Assembly: GCA_949290865.1 (NCBI GenBank)
Contig: CASETM010000100.1
Location: 1 to 64,000 of the forward strand
Length of the DNA stretch: 64,000 nucleotides
From: an uncultured Bacillota bacterium
Lineage (GTDB): Bacteria > Bacillota_I > Bacilli_A > Erysipelotrichales > Coprobacillaceae
Direction of reading: 5' to 3'
The notes under the pieces are model-generated. The model was given only the letters and a program-made list of their open reading frames with translations. It did not search any database and was not told where the DNA came from. Made by a program: the position numbers and the translations under genes. This document shows, piece by piece, positions 15,497 to 25,011 of this stretch. The number at the start of each line of letters is the position of its first letter. Positions within the stretch are counted from its first letter, which is position 1.

Positions 15497-16907
15497 CTGT
15501 ACAATGTTTAACTGCTTTTTCTGCATCATATAATGATGTCAGATATTTTCCATTAAAACATGCTAAACAGATCTCGCTATGTTGCTTTTTACTTTCACTG
15601 CAGATAGAATTCTGAATACCTTTTTCAGAAAGAAATGCTAATGAATCCGCTTCAATATAACGACATAGTTCATTGACATCCATTTTACTGGAAATCAGTT
15701 CTGCCTGAGTAGCCGTATCCACACCATAATAACACGGAAATTTAAATTGTGGTGAGGCAATTCTGACATGGACTTCCTTGGCACCAGCATCCTTTAACAG
15801 TCGAACAATCCTCTTTGAAGTTGTCCCTCTGACAATAGAATCATCAATCATAATGACCCTTTTGTCATTGACAATCGATGAAACAGCAGAAAGTTTCATC
15901 CTGACACCCTGTTCACGCATTTCCTGAGTTGGCTGAATAAAAGTTCGGCCCACATATTTATTTTTAATCAGCCCCATTTCGTAAGGAATATGTGACACTT
16001 CAGCATAGCCAATAGCAGCAGATATCGAAGAATCTGGAACTCCAATGACAACGTCTGCATCTACTGATGATTCATAGAAAAGCTGTTTGCCAGCATTTTT
16101 TCTGCTTGTGTGAACGTTAATTCCTTCCAGCTGGCTGTCTGGTCTGGAAAAATATATGTATTCCATGGCGCAGATATGATTGCTCCTTTGATCAGTATAG
16201 TACTTCGACAACAGTTGACCATCCTTGACTCTTATAACCTCTCCTGGTTGAACATCTTTAATAAACTTTGCACCAACCACTTCAAATGCACATGTTTCTG
16301 ATGAAAAAACATATGCTCCTGATGGAAGCTGTCCAATCGTTAGAGGACGTAATCCATATTTGTCTCTGGCTACATATAAAGCATTTTCTATCAAAATCAG
16401 AAATGCAAAAGCACCATCCAGACGCTGTAGCGAATCACATATACGATCAATCATACGTCCTTCAGCTCTCATGATCAAATGACCAAGAATTTCTGTATCT
16501 GATGTGCTGGCAAAAATACTACCTTTACTTTCCAATTCTGCTTTAAGCTGGTTAGCATTAACAATATTTCCATTATGGGCAATTCCTAATGACCCATTTA
16601 AAGTGCGAAAAAGTAAAGGCTGAACATTTGCGTATCCCCCACCACCGGCAGTTGAATAGCGAACATGACCAATTGCAAAGTCTCCTTTCATTTTTGTCAG
16701 CATTTCCTGATGAAAAACTTCCGTAACCAGTCCTTCACCTTTCCGTATGGACAGTTTATTGTGATCTTTAACAATGATCCCTGCTGCTTCCTGTCCACGG
16801 TGCTGCAGACTATGCAATCCATAGTAGCACATTGCTGCGGCATCTTTATAGCCACAGACTGCAAATACACCACATTCTTCATGTAATTCACGTTCATTAA
16901 CTATCAT
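15480..16907 (-). CDS. purF: amidophosphoribosyltransferase
   Basis: First committed step of purine synthesis: PRPP plus glutamine to 5-phosphoribosylamine. 475 residues, Bacillus type. An 11-residue propeptide (MIVNERELHEE) ends before the nucleophile C12 (CGVFAV). Then come the Ntn glutaminase domain, the PRTase PRPP loop VIMIDDSIVRGTTS, and Fe-S cluster cysteines at HICAMEY, FPCYYG and the CLAC pair near the C-terminus. It stands alone, away from any pur operon, with its own sigma-A promoter and no visible purine riboswitch. The SD is AAAGGAGG. Confidence 0.95.
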   Translation of the reverse strand: MIVNERELHEECGVFAVCGYKDAAAMCYYGLHSLQHRGQEAAGIIVKDHNKLSIRKGEGLVTEVFHQEMLTKMKGDFAIGHVRYSTAGGGGYANVQPLLFRTLNGSLGIAHNGNIVNANQLKAELESKGSIFASTSDTEILGHLIMRAEGRMIDRICDSLQRLDGAFAFLILIENALYVARDKYGLRPLTIGQLPSGAYVFSSETCAFEVVGAKFIKDVQPGEVIRVKDGQLLSKYYTDQRSNHICAMEYIYFSRPDSQLEGINVHTSRKNAGKQLFYESSVDADVVIGVPDSSISAAIGYAEVSHIPYEMGLIKNKYVGRTFIQPTQEMREQGVRMKLSAVSSIVNDKRVIMIDDSIVRGTTSKRIVRLLKDAGAKEVHVRIASPQFKFPCYYGVDTATQAELISSKMDVNELCRYIEADSLAFLSEKGIQNSICSESKKQHSEICLACFNGKYLTSLYDAEKAVKHCTEKDSI

Positions 16908-16932
16908 CGTATTCCTCCTTTATGACAGTTTT

Positions 16933-16961
16933 ATTCTATATGGGATGACCATGACAGTCAA
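16933..16961 (-). promoter_or_regulatory. sigma-A promoter of purF
   Basis: On the minus strand TTGACT, 17 bases, TAGAAT. The direct repeat ATGACAGT (+ strand, 16922-16929 and 16951-16958) flanks the -10 region and could be an operator, but no known consensus was matched. Confidence 0.75.
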
Positions 16962-17005
16962 CCGTTAATTATTATATTAATAATAATTTATAATTAATTA
17001 TATAT

Positions 17006-17032
17006 AAAAAAATTAGGCAATGCCTAATTTTT
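17006..17032 (-). terminator. terminator of the PFL/ACT operon
   Basis: AAAAATTAGGC-aat-GCCTAATTTTT, eleven pairs, containing the stop codon of the UPF0210 gene. Confidence 0.85.
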
Positions 17033-18388
17033 AAAACTATGAATAGGTGCAGGAATTCTTCCCCCACGGTTAACAAATTCTGAACAGTCAAACTGGTTAA
17101 CAGGCATGATTGGTGCATATCCAAGCAATCCCCCAAATTCTACTGTATCACCCACTGTTTTATCAATTACAGGAATAATTCTCACAGCTGTCGTTTTCTG
17201 ATTAATCATACCGATTGCCATTTCATCAGCAATTATTCCTGAAATAGTTGTATCTGGAGTATCACCAGGAATAGCGATCATATCCAATCCTACGCTGCAT
17301 ACACAGGTCATTGCTTCCAATTTTTCCAATGTCAATGAACCTCTTTCTACAGCATCGATCATTCCCTGATCCTCACTTACCGGTATAAAAGCACCACTTA
17401 ACCCACCAACGAATGATGAAGCCATGACACCACCTTTTTTAACCTGATCATTTAAGATAGCCAGCGCTGCAGTCGTTCCAGGAGCGCCGACACTGCTTAA
17501 TCCCATTCCTTCTAGACAGTCAGCAATGCTGTCGCCAATTGCAGGTGTTGGCGCCAAAGATAGATCGATGATCCCAAAAGGCACATCCAATGCTTTTGAA
17601 GCTTCTAGTGCAACAAGCTGTCCAACTCTGGTAATTTTAAATGCTGTCTTTTTTATTGTTTCACATAGTGAACCAAAGTCTTCACCATGACATTTTTCAA
17701 TGGCATTGCGCATAACACCTGGACCACTGACACCAACATTGATAATGCAGTCAGCTTCACTGACACCATGAAAAGCTCCTGCCATAAAAGGATTATCATC
17801 AGGTGCATTACATAAAACAACAAGTTTGGCACAGCCAATTGAATCATTTTCTTTTGTCAGATATGCTGTTTTCTTAATAATTTCCCCCATTAATTTTACT
17901 GCATCCATATTAATTCCTGTTTTTGTTGATCCAACATTGACAGAACTGCATACATTATCTGTCACTTTCATCGCTTCAGGAATGGATTCAATCAGCAGTC
18001 TTTCAGCTTTTGTCATTCCTTTAGAAACAATGGCACTGTAACCGCCTATAAAATTGACTTTCAGTTCTTTTGCACACTTATCAAGAACCTTTGCGATTTT
18101 CACAAAATCTTCTTTTGTCTTGCAGGCATTTGCTCCAACAAAGCCAATTGGGGTAACAGAAATACGCTTATTAACAATTGGTATTCCATACTTCTTTTCA
18201 ATGGTTTCTCCAGTAGAAACAAGATTTCTGGCAACACCAGTTATTTTGTTATATATATTTGTACATAAAACATCGATATCATGATCCATACAATCTAATA
18301 GACTGATTCCCAATGTTATTGTACGGACATCAAGATTCTCCTGTTCTATCATTTTATTTGTTTCGGCAACTTCAAATAAATTTATCAT
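17024..18388 (-). CDS. PFL family protein (UPF0210/DUF711)
   Basis: A 454-residue protein matching the UPF0210 family throughout. Signatures include [75 protein letters not shown] and [12 protein letters not shown]. The fold relates to pyruvate formate-lyase/ribonucleotide reductase barrels. No glycyl-radical loop was recognised, and the biochemical role is not established. It is translated 12 bases after the ACT-domain gene, an almost invariant pairing in Firmicutes that suggests small-molecule control by the ACT protein. Confidence 0.9.
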   Translation of the reverse strand: MINLFEVAETNKMIEQENLDVRTITLGISLLDCMDHDIDVLCTNIYNKITGVARNLVSTGETIEKKYGIPIVNKRISVTPIGFVGANACKTKEDFVKIAKVLDKCAKELKVNFIGGYSAIVSKGMTKAERLLIESIPEAMKVTDNVCSSVNVGSTKTGINMDAVKLMGEIIKKTAYLTKENDSIGCAKLVVLCNAPDDNPFMAGAFHGVSEADCIINVGVSGPGVMRNAIEKCHGEDFGSLCETIKKTAFKITRVGQLVALEASKALDVPFGIIDLSLAPTPAIGDSIADCLEGMGLSSVGAPGTTAALAILNDQVKKGGVMASSFVGGLSGAFIPVSEDQGMIDAVERGSLTLEKLEAMTCVCSVGLDMIAIPGDTPDTTISGIIADEMAIGMINQKTTAVRIIPVIDKTVGDTVEFGGLLGYAPIMPVNQFDCSEFVNRGGRIPAPIHSFKN

Positions 18389-18400
18389 ACGGTTCTCCTT

Positions 18401-18673
18401 TTAGATACGATGCATTTTATTAAAAATATTTTCATGCTGCAATTTAATATTGACACCGATTTCATTTCCTAAAGCTTCCAGATCTTCACAGATTGTTGCA
18501 AATTCTTTGACACTTTCATTAATTTCAATGATCATCATCATATTAAAATATCCCTGAATAATCGTCTGTGAAATATCTAAAATATTTAATTTATTATCAG
18601 CCAGATATGTACATACTTTCGCAATAATACCAACCTGATCTTTTCCAACAACTGTAATAATTCCTTTTTCCAT
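18401..18673 (-). CDS. ACT domain protein (UPF0237)
   Basis: A 90-residue protein consisting of one ACT domain (GIITVVGKDQVGIIAKVCTYLADNKLNILDISQT) plus a helical tail. ACT domains bind amino acids or similar ligands. This UPF0237 type is nearly always next to the UPF0210 gene, as here, and may regulate or present a ligand to it. The SD AGGAGGATG precedes the ATG. A TATAAT box upstream (about 18702-18707) is a candidate promoter. Confidence 0.9.
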   Translation of the reverse strand: MEKGIITVVGKDQVGIIAKVCTYLADNKLNILDISQTIIQGYFNMMMIIEINESVKEFATICEDLEALGNEIGVNIKLQHENIFNKMHRI

Positions 18674-18736
18674 ATTTCATCCTCCTGATTTGTTAATGAT
18701 TATATCATAAGGCCAATAAATAAAAAAGAACAAAAT

Positions 18737-18763
18737 AAAAATGACTTCTTAAAAGAAGTCATG
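18737..18763 (-). terminator. terminator of the EIIB pair
   Basis: ATGACTTCTT/AAGAAGTCAT with a short loop, followed on the minus strand by TTTTTATTTTG. It lies 15 bases after the second EIIB gene. Confidence 0.85.
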
Positions 18764-18776
18764 TTATCATAATTAA

Positions 18777-19091
18777 TTATTCACCCATCATAGCTTTAGC
18801 TTTTTTGTAAACACCTTCACCATTCATCATACCATAATCTTTCATATCGATGACATCACATGGTTTGTTTACACCAGCGGCAGCCATAGCTTTTTCAATA
18901 GTTGATTTTTGGAATCTAACTTGAGGGCCAAGCAAGATGCAGTCTACATCAGCAACTCTTTTTTCTCCTTCAGAAATTGGTAATGCGAAGATTTCTACTT
19001 CATCTCCCATAGCTGCAGCAGCTTTTTCCATTTTAGTAACCAATAAGCTAGTTGACATACCTGCAGCACACACTAACATAATTTTTTTCAT
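18777..19091 (-). CDS. PTS lactose/cellobiose-type EIIB subunit
   Basis: A 104-residue single EIIB domain of the Lac (cellobiose/chitobiose) PTS family. The phospho-cysteine is C8 in LVCAAGMSTSLLVTKM, and the P-loop-like tail is GPQVRFQKSTIEKA. It accepts phosphate from EIIA and passes it to sugar on EIIC, but neither partner gene is nearby. It is the second of two tandem paralogues; the other (19163-19480) shares most motifs. It may serve a distant EIIC or a regulatory role. Confidence 0.9.
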   Translation of the reverse strand: MKKIMLVCAAGMSTSLLVTKMEKAAAAMGDEVEIFALPISEGEKRVADVDCILLGPQVRFQKSTIEKAMAAAGVNKPCDVIDMKDYGMMNGEGVYKKAKAMMGE

Positions 19092-19126
19092 ATCTCAAAA
19101 TACCTTCCTTAATATAGTTTATAAAA

Positions 19127-19140
19127 GGGAGAATTCTCCC
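19127..19140. repeat. intercistronic palindrome
   Basis: GGGAGAATTCTCCC is a perfect 14-base palindrome between the two EIIB genes. It could be a transcript processing or stabilising hairpin (loop would be AATT) or an operator; there is no T-run adequate for a terminator. Confidence 0.5.
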
Positions 19141-19162
19141 TGTTTACCGAAAAAAAATTCTA

Positions 19163-19480
19163 TTATCCTTCGATCATTTTTTTAGCTAATGCAAATACAG
19201 CTTTTCCGTTCATTGTACCATAATCTCTCATATCGATTACGTCAACAGGAATAGGCCCTTTTTTACGTCCAGCAGCTAATTTTTCGATAGCTGATTTTTG
19301 GAATCTTACTTGTGGGCCAAGTAAAATAACATCAACATCTTCTAATACTCTAGGTGCATCAGAGAATGGTAATGCAAAAATTTTGCAATCATATCCATCT
19401 TCTTTTGCAGCAGCTTCCATTTTTGTAACTAATAAACTAGTTGACATACCTGCTGAACAAACTAATAAAATTTGTTTCAT
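19163..19480 (-). CDS. PTS lactose/cellobiose-type EIIB subunit
   Basis: A 105-residue EIIB of the Lac family with phospho-cysteine C8 (LVCSAGMSTSLLVTKM) and GPQVRFQKSAIEKL. It is the first gene of the tandem pair and is preceded by a near-consensus sigma-A promoter and the SD AAAGGAGTG. Codon choice looks like a well-expressed gene. With no EIIA, EIIC or glycosidase adjacent, the sugar cannot be inferred. The decayed mannosidase gene nearby is on the other strand and unlikely to be related. Confidence 0.9.
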   Translation of the reverse strand: MKQILLVCSAGMSTSLLVTKMEAAAKEDGYDCKIFALPFSDAPRVLEDVDVILLGPQVRFQKSAIEKLAAGRKKGPIPVDVIDMRDYGTMNGKAVFALAKKMIEG

Positions 19481-19511
19481 TTCATAACACTCCTTTTTTT
19501 AACTTAACTAT

Positions 19512-19540
19512 ATTTTATCAATAATCGTATTAATTGTAAA
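19512..19540 (-). promoter_or_regulatory. sigma-A promoter of the EIIB pair
   Basis: TTTACA (complement of 19535-19540), 17 bases, TAAAAT (complement of 19512-19517). Confidence 0.8.
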
Positions 19541-19634
19541 CCCTTTCTTATCCATTTTTTATCTAATCAAAAAATAGCTTTTCCATCTAAAAAGTAATAT
19601 AATATAAATTATACTGATATATGGAGATGAATTT

Positions 19635-20195
19635 ATGAAAGTGCTACTTATAAGTGACAGTCATTTATATAACGAAATTTTAGACCATGTTCTTCAAAAT
19701 AATCAGGCAGACCTGATTATTCATTGCGGTGACAGTGTTTTTCAGCAAAACGAACCGCTGTTAGAAAAAATGCATGTTGTCAGAGGAAACCATGATCAGG
19801 ATTTTCTGCCCATTGATGAGATCATAGAAATTGAAAATCATCAGTGTCTGATTACACATGGTCACTGTTACAATATCTATGCCGGCTATGAAACGCTCTA
19901 TCAGCACATGATTGAAACCAACTGCGATATTTGTTTTCATGGACATACTCATGTCCCTTATATCAAAGAATACAGGCATAAGTTTTTCATTAATCCTGGA
20001 AGCATCATGTTTAATCGTGGGCAAACCAATTGTGGAAGCTATGCAATTGTCAATATTGATCCTGAAACCGTTGACGTCCATTTCTATAATTCGCAAACGC
20101 TAGAAGAAATACATCAATCCCTGATTAAACAAAACATTGCTATTTTAAATGAATTCAAGGAACTTGTAACAAAATTCAATCAAAACAGAAAATAA
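19635..20195 (+). CDS. YfcE/MJ0936-family metallophosphoesterase
   Basis: A 186-residue calcineurin-like phosphodiesterase. All metal motifs are seen: SDSHLYN, HCGDSV, RGNHD, THGHCYN and HGHTHVP. Relatives hydrolyse artificial phosphodiesters or 2',3'-type substrates; the natural substrate is not settled. TATAAT-like boxes at 19600-19615 and the SD ATGGAGATG precede it. It is a single-gene unit, followed by the pseudogene remnant. Confidence 0.88.
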   Translation: MKVLLISDSHLYNEILDHVLQNNQADLIIHCGDSVFQQNEPLLEKMHVVRGNHDQDFLPIDEIIEIENHQCLITHGHCYNIYAGYETLYQHMIETNCDICFHGHTHVPYIKEYRHKFFINPGSIMFNRGQTNCGSYAIVNIDPETVDVHFYNSQTLEEIHQSLIKQNIAILNEFKELVTKFNQNRK

Positions 20196-20241
20196 TTCTA
20201 ACAATTCACAAAGCAAAACAATTATTATTAGTTATCCATAG

Positions 20242-21475
20242 TCAATTCAGAAGGTTTTAGAACAGGCTGACAGCACCCTGGTCTTCGATCCTAAGTTGTT
20301 AAAAATGTTTAAAAATACTTTGTTTCCACAATCGAAACAACAATACAGCAAACAGATGAAGGCGAAACATTTATTATTACAGGTGACATTCCAGCCATGT
20401 GGCTGAGAGATTCATCAGCCCAGGTAAACCATTATTTACCTTTTGTTAAAAAAGATCAGCAGCTTGCCGCTGTCATCTCTGATCTTATTAAAAAGCAGAT
20501 GAAATTCATTCTTCTTGACCCATATGCTATGCCTTTAATCAAAAACCGGTCCATGAAAGAGAATATTATGATCTTACTGTCATGCATCCTCTTGTCTGGA
20601 AAAGAAAGTATGAAGTAGATTCACTTTGCTATCCAGTACGTTTAGCATATCATTATTATCATCTGACACATGATCAGACAATCTCTGATAAACTTTTTCA
20701 AAAAGCCATGCACACCATTGTCGACACATTTATTCTTGAACAGAATCATGAAAATTCTCTTTATCATTTTGAGCATCCGATCGCAAAAATATGAAAAAGA
20801 GAAGCAACAGAAACTTTGAGAAGATATGGGAAGGGATTCAAAGTCAATGAAACAGGTATGACCTGGAGCGGATTCCGATCAAGCGATGATGCCTGTCGCT
20901 TTTTACCTGATTACTGCAAACATGTTTGCCAGTGTTATTCTTGAATATATAATGGAATTCGCTGAAGACATATATCATGATGACATTCTCTATGAAAAAG
21001 CCAGAGACCTTAAATAGGATATCGATTATGGAATTGAATGTTTTGGCATCGTGAATCATCCTGAATTTGGTCGTATCTATGCATATGAGACAGACGGCTA
21101 TGGAAACTATATGCTCATGGATGATGCGAATGTCCCCTCTCTTTTATCAATTCATTATCTAGGCTTTAAAGATCAAAATGATCCTGTTTATCAAAATACA
21201 AGACGTTTTATTTTAAGCAAAAACAATCCTTATTTTTATCAGGGAACTGCAGCTGCAGGCATAGGCAGCCCACATACACCAGAAAACCATATCTGGTATA
21301 TTGCCCTATCAATGCAGGGACTGACTGGTACCGAGACTGAAGCCAAAGGAATGATCAAAATGATTCTGAAAACAGATAATAATGAAAACGTCACCCAAGA
21401 AAGTTTTCACAAAAATGATCCTGGTCAAATTCCCTGTTTGCAGAACTTGTTTACAAAACATACCTGCAGAAATAA
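20242..21475 (+). pseudogene. GH125 exo-alpha-1,6-mannosidase, decayed
   Basis: Family GH125 (DUF1237) enzymes remove alpha-1,6-linked mannose from N-glycans. Pieces of one appear in order over three frames: KVLEQADSTLVFDPKLLKMFKNT, TIETTIQQTDEGE, TGDIPAMWLRDSSAQV, MHPLVWKRKYEVDSLCYPVRLAYHYY, ETGMTWSGFRSSDDAC, DGYGNYMLMDDANVPSLLS, GIGSPHTPENHIWYIALSMQGLT, and finally NSLFAELVYKTYLQK ending at TAA 21473. Frameshifts fall near 20328, 20535-20570, 20905 and 21425. In-frame stops are TGA 20792 and TAG 21015. The segment before NSLFAEL (normally with a Trp-rich motif) is lost. Too many lesions for sequencing error. Confidence 0.9.
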
Positions 21476-21477
21476 GC

Positions 21478-21510
21478 AAAAATGACTGTTTCACACAGTC
21501 ATTTTTTATT
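21478..21510 (+). terminator. terminator after the GH125 remnant
   Basis: AAAATGACTGT/ACAGTCATTTT plus T-run, a well-kept terminator directly behind the pseudogene's stop. Confidence 0.85.
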
Positions 21511-21560
21511 TTATACAGATGAAATTTTCTTTCTATTATCCAAAAAACAGGATGATATTA

Positions 21561-21893
21561 TTATCGATTACGCTCTTCGTTTCTTTTTCTTTTGTATTCA
21601 ATAATAAACATAACCTCTTTCAAATCATCATCAGGTAATTCTGTCAGCAATCGGGCAATATTTGCTATATTATAATAATCGTATTTTTTTCCACTCATGA
21701 TTTCTTCAACACTTCTCCCATATAAGTTTGAAAAAATCTTCAGTTCACTGACCGTAATATCTCTTTTTCCATTTTCTATATCTGATACAGCTGAATGAGG
21801 TACACTTAAGTAAGATGCAACGTCTTTTTGTGTAAGATGTTTGAAATTCCTATATGAACGTAATCTTTTCGCTAACTCTAAATCGATTGCCAT
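21561..21893 (-). CDS. XRE-family transcriptional regulator
   Basis: A 110-residue protein with an N-terminal helix-turn-helix of the Cro/C1 type (KRLRSYRNFKHLTQKDVASYLSVPHSAVSDIENGKRDITVSELKIFSNLYG). A short acidic/basic C-terminal helix region (LLTELPDDDLKEVMFIIEYKRKRNEERNR) resembles SinR-like short regulators. The SD GGAGGGG precedes the ATG. The target is unknown. It might once have controlled the neighbouring mannosidase gene. Confidence 0.85.
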   Translation of the reverse strand: MAIDLELAKRLRSYRNFKHLTQKDVASYLSVPHSAVSDIENGKRDITVSELKIFSNLYGRSVEEIMSGKKYDYYNIANIARLLTELPDDDLKEVMFIIEYKRKRNEERNR

Positions 21894-22011
21894 AATATCC
21901 CCTCCTTAATTGGATTTTAGCATTTTCCTTATTTATATGCAAATATTTTTTTGATAATTGCAAAAAAATTAATAAAAAAAGAGATTATTTTTGTATATTT
22001 CCAAAATATAA

Positions 22012-24315
22012 TTAATAATAACCTCTAAATGTGTCTAAATTATGAATAAAATCACTTTTCTTATTTAATAAAATATTGTTTTGAAAATCCATAATTATTT
22101 TGTTGATCAGTGTCGCATTTTCATTAAAAAACTCTAATAAAACATAATCACAGTTTAAATGATCAAGCTGATCAATGTAAACTGCTCGATTATTCAAAAG
22201 ATAATTATGACAATAACGGTCTGTTATGATATCATATTTTTTATTCATTCGATCTTTAAGCTGATAGTGATGTTTTCTGCATAATGAACAGTTCTTATTC
22301 TTATGACCAAAATAATGTTCAGAAATAATACAGTGCTTCATATTCATATTGATATTTTTTGTATATGCCAAAAAATAAAAGTTCTGGTCCCCAGCCATAC
22401 TGTTTATATGCTTTCTAGTCGTTTCTAAAGACAGCACACAGTCATCTTTCAACTCCTGAACAGCAAAACTGTTAGTTATATTAAAATTATGGTTCAAAAT
22501 GATTCTCTTTTCATTACGAAGCATATGGTAAGCACCAAAATCACTGACCATAATGGTATCACAAAGCTGATAGATTCTGCTTTTTTTAAACTCAGCGAGA
22601 TCCTTTTCATCATAAAGAAAAGGCACATAAGGAAGCAGTTTTTCATGATATTCTTTATAATTATAGAATGGAATGAAAATTTTGCTGATTTTTTCAAAAT
22701 GAACGTTTTTTAACTGTTCCATATCTGTGATTTTGATAGCAAGTTTTGGTACAGTTCTTTTTCTTGTATGAAAAGCAAAATCAAAAGCTGCTGGTTTTTG
22801 CCTTTGAACCATACATCTTTTTCTATCTAATAAAGCCATCGCATTTCTACGCAAATCATTGACTGCTTTAATGGCAATCATACCATCATCAGGAAAAGAA
22901 ACATCTATGTGTTCCACCTCATAAACAGTATTGCCCAATTTACTTAACTGCTGTACGATCCTTTGTTTTGTTAATGGTACATTGATAGCTCTTTCCACCT
23001 TCATGTCTCCTGATACAATCACTTCATTTTTTCCATCTGATACTGTTAAAGTCAATGGTTTTTCAGTCTCTCCAGTCAATTTCATTGAAATCGGTATATG
23101 AACATTTTCTTTTTTTAGAGCTTTATCAATGTTATTTATTAACTGAATATCTAGCACTTTATAGACATCTTGCTGCAGATCGATCTTGCTGTTCAGTTCA
23201 ATAGCAATCTGGTCTCCTTTATCAGCACAGCGAACCAGCTGTCCATTCCTGTAAAGTTTTGTAACTGTTCTAGTCAGATCGTTTTTTGGAAAATAAATTC
23301 TGTCATTTTGAAAAAGCTGATCCTGAAGCTTAATATATAAAAGATGACTTTTCTTATGATAGGAAATGATATTTCCTAGAAACATCCCTTGATGTCCAGG
23401 AATAGATTTCGCCAGTGAAATAGAATCATTAAATAAAAAGCCTTCAGTAAAACCACGATTGAACATCATTTTCATTTCATCAGTGCTGAAATGTTCAGCA
23501 TGTTTTTTCTGCAGATACTGATCTATTGCTTTTCGATATGAACTGACAACAGTATATACATATTCCGGTCGTTTCATTCGTCCTTCAATCTTAAAAGATT
23601 TGATACCTGCCTCAATCAGTTCGTCAATATGATTAATGGTGCAAAGATCCTGAGGAGACAGCAGATACTTATCTTCTTTTGAAATGATTTTGCCATCTTC
23701 CAGTAGATCATATGGCAGTCGGCATGGCTGACCACATTTGCCTTTATTACCACTTCTTTTGGCAATCATAGAACTCATCAGACATTGTCCACTGTAAGAC
23801 ATGCATAATGCTCCATGAACAAAGACTTCGATATCAATGTCACATTGATGTCCTATTTCTGCAATTTCTTCAATATTCATCTCTCTGGCCAGCACAACAC
23901 GATTTACATTGAGATCCTGGAAATATCTTACTCCTTCAATATTTCTAATACTTGCCTGTGTAGACATATGTATTTCAATTTCCGGAAAATACTGTTTAAC
24001 AATATGAAACAGTCCCATATCCTGTATGATAAAAGCATCGACACCTATTTCATATAAAAAAGAAAGATATTCCGTTAAATCCTCAAACTGGTCATCATCA
24101 TATAAAGTATTGACCGTTACATAAAGAGCCACATTACGTAAATGACAGTAAGTAACCGCTTTTTGCATAGTTTCATTATCTAAATTATTGGCAAAAGCTC
24201 TGGCACCAAACTGCAGACCACCAACATAGACAGCATCTGCACCTGCCTGCACTGCAGCAACCAGGGCATCATAACTTCCCGCTGGTGCTAATAATTCAAC
24301 TTTTCCCTCACGCAT
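22012..24315 (-). CDS. peptidase U32 family protein (RlhA/YhbU-like)
   Basis: A 767-residue U32-family protein. The N-terminal TIM-barrel part (1-300) has LLAPAGSYDALVAAVQAGADAVYVGG and the cysteine-bearing region GALCMSYSGQCLMSS...GKCGQPCRLPYDLL. This is typical of the Fe-S-linked U32 group that hydroxylates RNA (E. coli RlhA, 23S ho5C; TrhP, tRNA). A DUF3656-like middle and a C-terminal segment with CSLCRKHHYQLKDR follow. It is the last gene of the yqeH operon, starting two bases after the mtnN stop. RNA hydroxylation is more likely than collagenase activity, but this is inference. Confidence 0.85.
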   Translation of the reverse strand: MREGKVELLAPAGSYDALVAAVQAGADAVYVGGLQFGARAFANNLDNETMQKAVTYCHLRNVALYVTVNTLYDDDQFEDLTEYLSFLYEIGVDAFIIQDMGLFHIVKQYFPEIEIHMSTQASIRNIEGVRYFQDLNVNRVVLAREMNIEEIAEIGHQCDIDIEVFVHGALCMSYSGQCLMSSMIAKRSGNKGKCGQPCRLPYDLLEDGKIISKEDKYLLSPQDLCTINHIDELIEAGIKSFKIEGRMKRPEYVYTVVSSYRKAIDQYLQKKHAEHFSTDEMKMMFNRGFTEGFLFNDSISLAKSIPGHQGMFLGNIISYHKKSHLLYIKLQDQLFQNDRIYFPKNDLTRTVTKLYRNGQLVRCADKGDQIAIELNSKIDLQQDVYKVLDIQLINNIDKALKKENVHIPISMKLTGETEKPLTLTVSDGKNEVIVSGDMKVERAINVPLTKQRIVQQLSKLGNTVYEVEHIDVSFPDDGMIAIKAVNDLRRNAMALLDRKRCMVQRQKPAAFDFAFHTRKRTVPKLAIKITDMEQLKNVHFEKISKIFIPFYNYKEYHEKLLPYVPFLYDEKDLAEFKKSRIYQLCDTIMVSDFGAYHMLRNEKRIILNHNFNITNSFAVQELKDDCVLSLETTRKHINSMAGDQNFYFLAYTKNINMNMKHCIISEHYFGHKNKNCSLCRKHHYQLKDRMNKKYDIITDRYCHNYLLNNRAVYIDQLDHLNCDYVLLEFFNENATLINKIIMDFQNNILLNKKSDFIHNLDTFRGYY

Positions 24316-24317
24316 AT

Positions 24318-25010
24318 CTATACCCGTTCTTTAAGCAATGCAACACATAGATTTGCTGAATTTTCGCTGGCCGTTTTAAGATATTCATCAAACTGAACTG
24401 ACGATTCGCCTTTTCCGTAAACATCTGACAATGAACGTGCAATAATAAATGGGACTTTGAACTTGTGACAGACATGCCCTACTGCAGCAGCTTCCATTTC
24501 ACTGCATAACGCTTCAGGAAAATTGTTTTTTATACTTTCGACCTGTTGTTTTTTATCAACGAACTGATCTCCAGAAACAATCAGTCCTACATTTTCATGA
24601 ATATTTAATCTGTCTAAAATACACTGTGCTTTTTGCACAAGCTGTTGATCTGCCGGGATCAGATAAGGTAAATCAGGAAGTTCACCTATTTTTCTTCCAA
24701 ATGAACTGAGATCTAGATCATGATAGGCAACATGACTGGAAATGACCACATCCCCAACATTTTCATATTCTTTCAAGCCACCAGCTGAACCAATATTAAT
24801 GACATAATCGATATCATAATTTGTCAGCAGCAGAGTTACACAAATAGCGGTATTGACCTTTCCAATCCCCCCCTGTAAAATGACAACTTCTTTTTCTTCT
24901 ATCAATCCTTCATAAAACGTATATTCTAAAATTTTTTTATGTGCTATGATCTTTGCTTTAGCAAGCAAAGCATCTACTTCTTCCTGCATTGCACCAATAA
25001 TTCCAATCAT
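24318..25010 (-). CDS. mtnN: 5'-methylthioadenosine/S-adenosylhomocysteine nucleosidase
   Basis: Cleaves MTA and SAH to adenine and the thioribose/ribosyl-homocysteine, recycling SAM products. 230 residues. It starts MIGIIGAMQEEVDALL. GGIGKVNTAICVTLLL and VINIGSAGGL are the purine-phosphorylase signature. The substrate glutamate is in CSEMEAAAVGHVC, and the catalytic aspartate is in ARSLSDVYG. It lies in the yqeH operon behind a methyltransferase gene, a sensible pairing for SAH removal. Confidence 0.95.
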   Translation of the reverse strand: MIGIIGAMQEEVDALLAKAKIIAHKKILEYTFYEGLIEEKEVVILQGGIGKVNTAICVTLLLTNYDIDYVINIGSAGGLKEYENVGDVVISSHVAYHDLDLSSFGRKIGELPDLPYLIPADQQLVQKAQCILDRLNIHENVGLIVSGDQFVDKKQQVESIKNNFPEALCSEMEAAAVGHVCHKFKVPFIIARSLSDVYGKGESSVQFDEYLKTASENSANLCVALLKERV

Positions 25011-25011
25011 T

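Noticed and set aside
17024-18388. Calling the UPF0210 protein a pyruvate formate-lyase
   Set aside because: No glycyl-radical motif or activase was recognised; PFL family is a name for UPF0210 only.
20397-21485. Three separate hypothetical genes in the GH125 region
   Set aside because: All are fragments of one GH125 frame linked by frameshifts and stops; none has its own SD.
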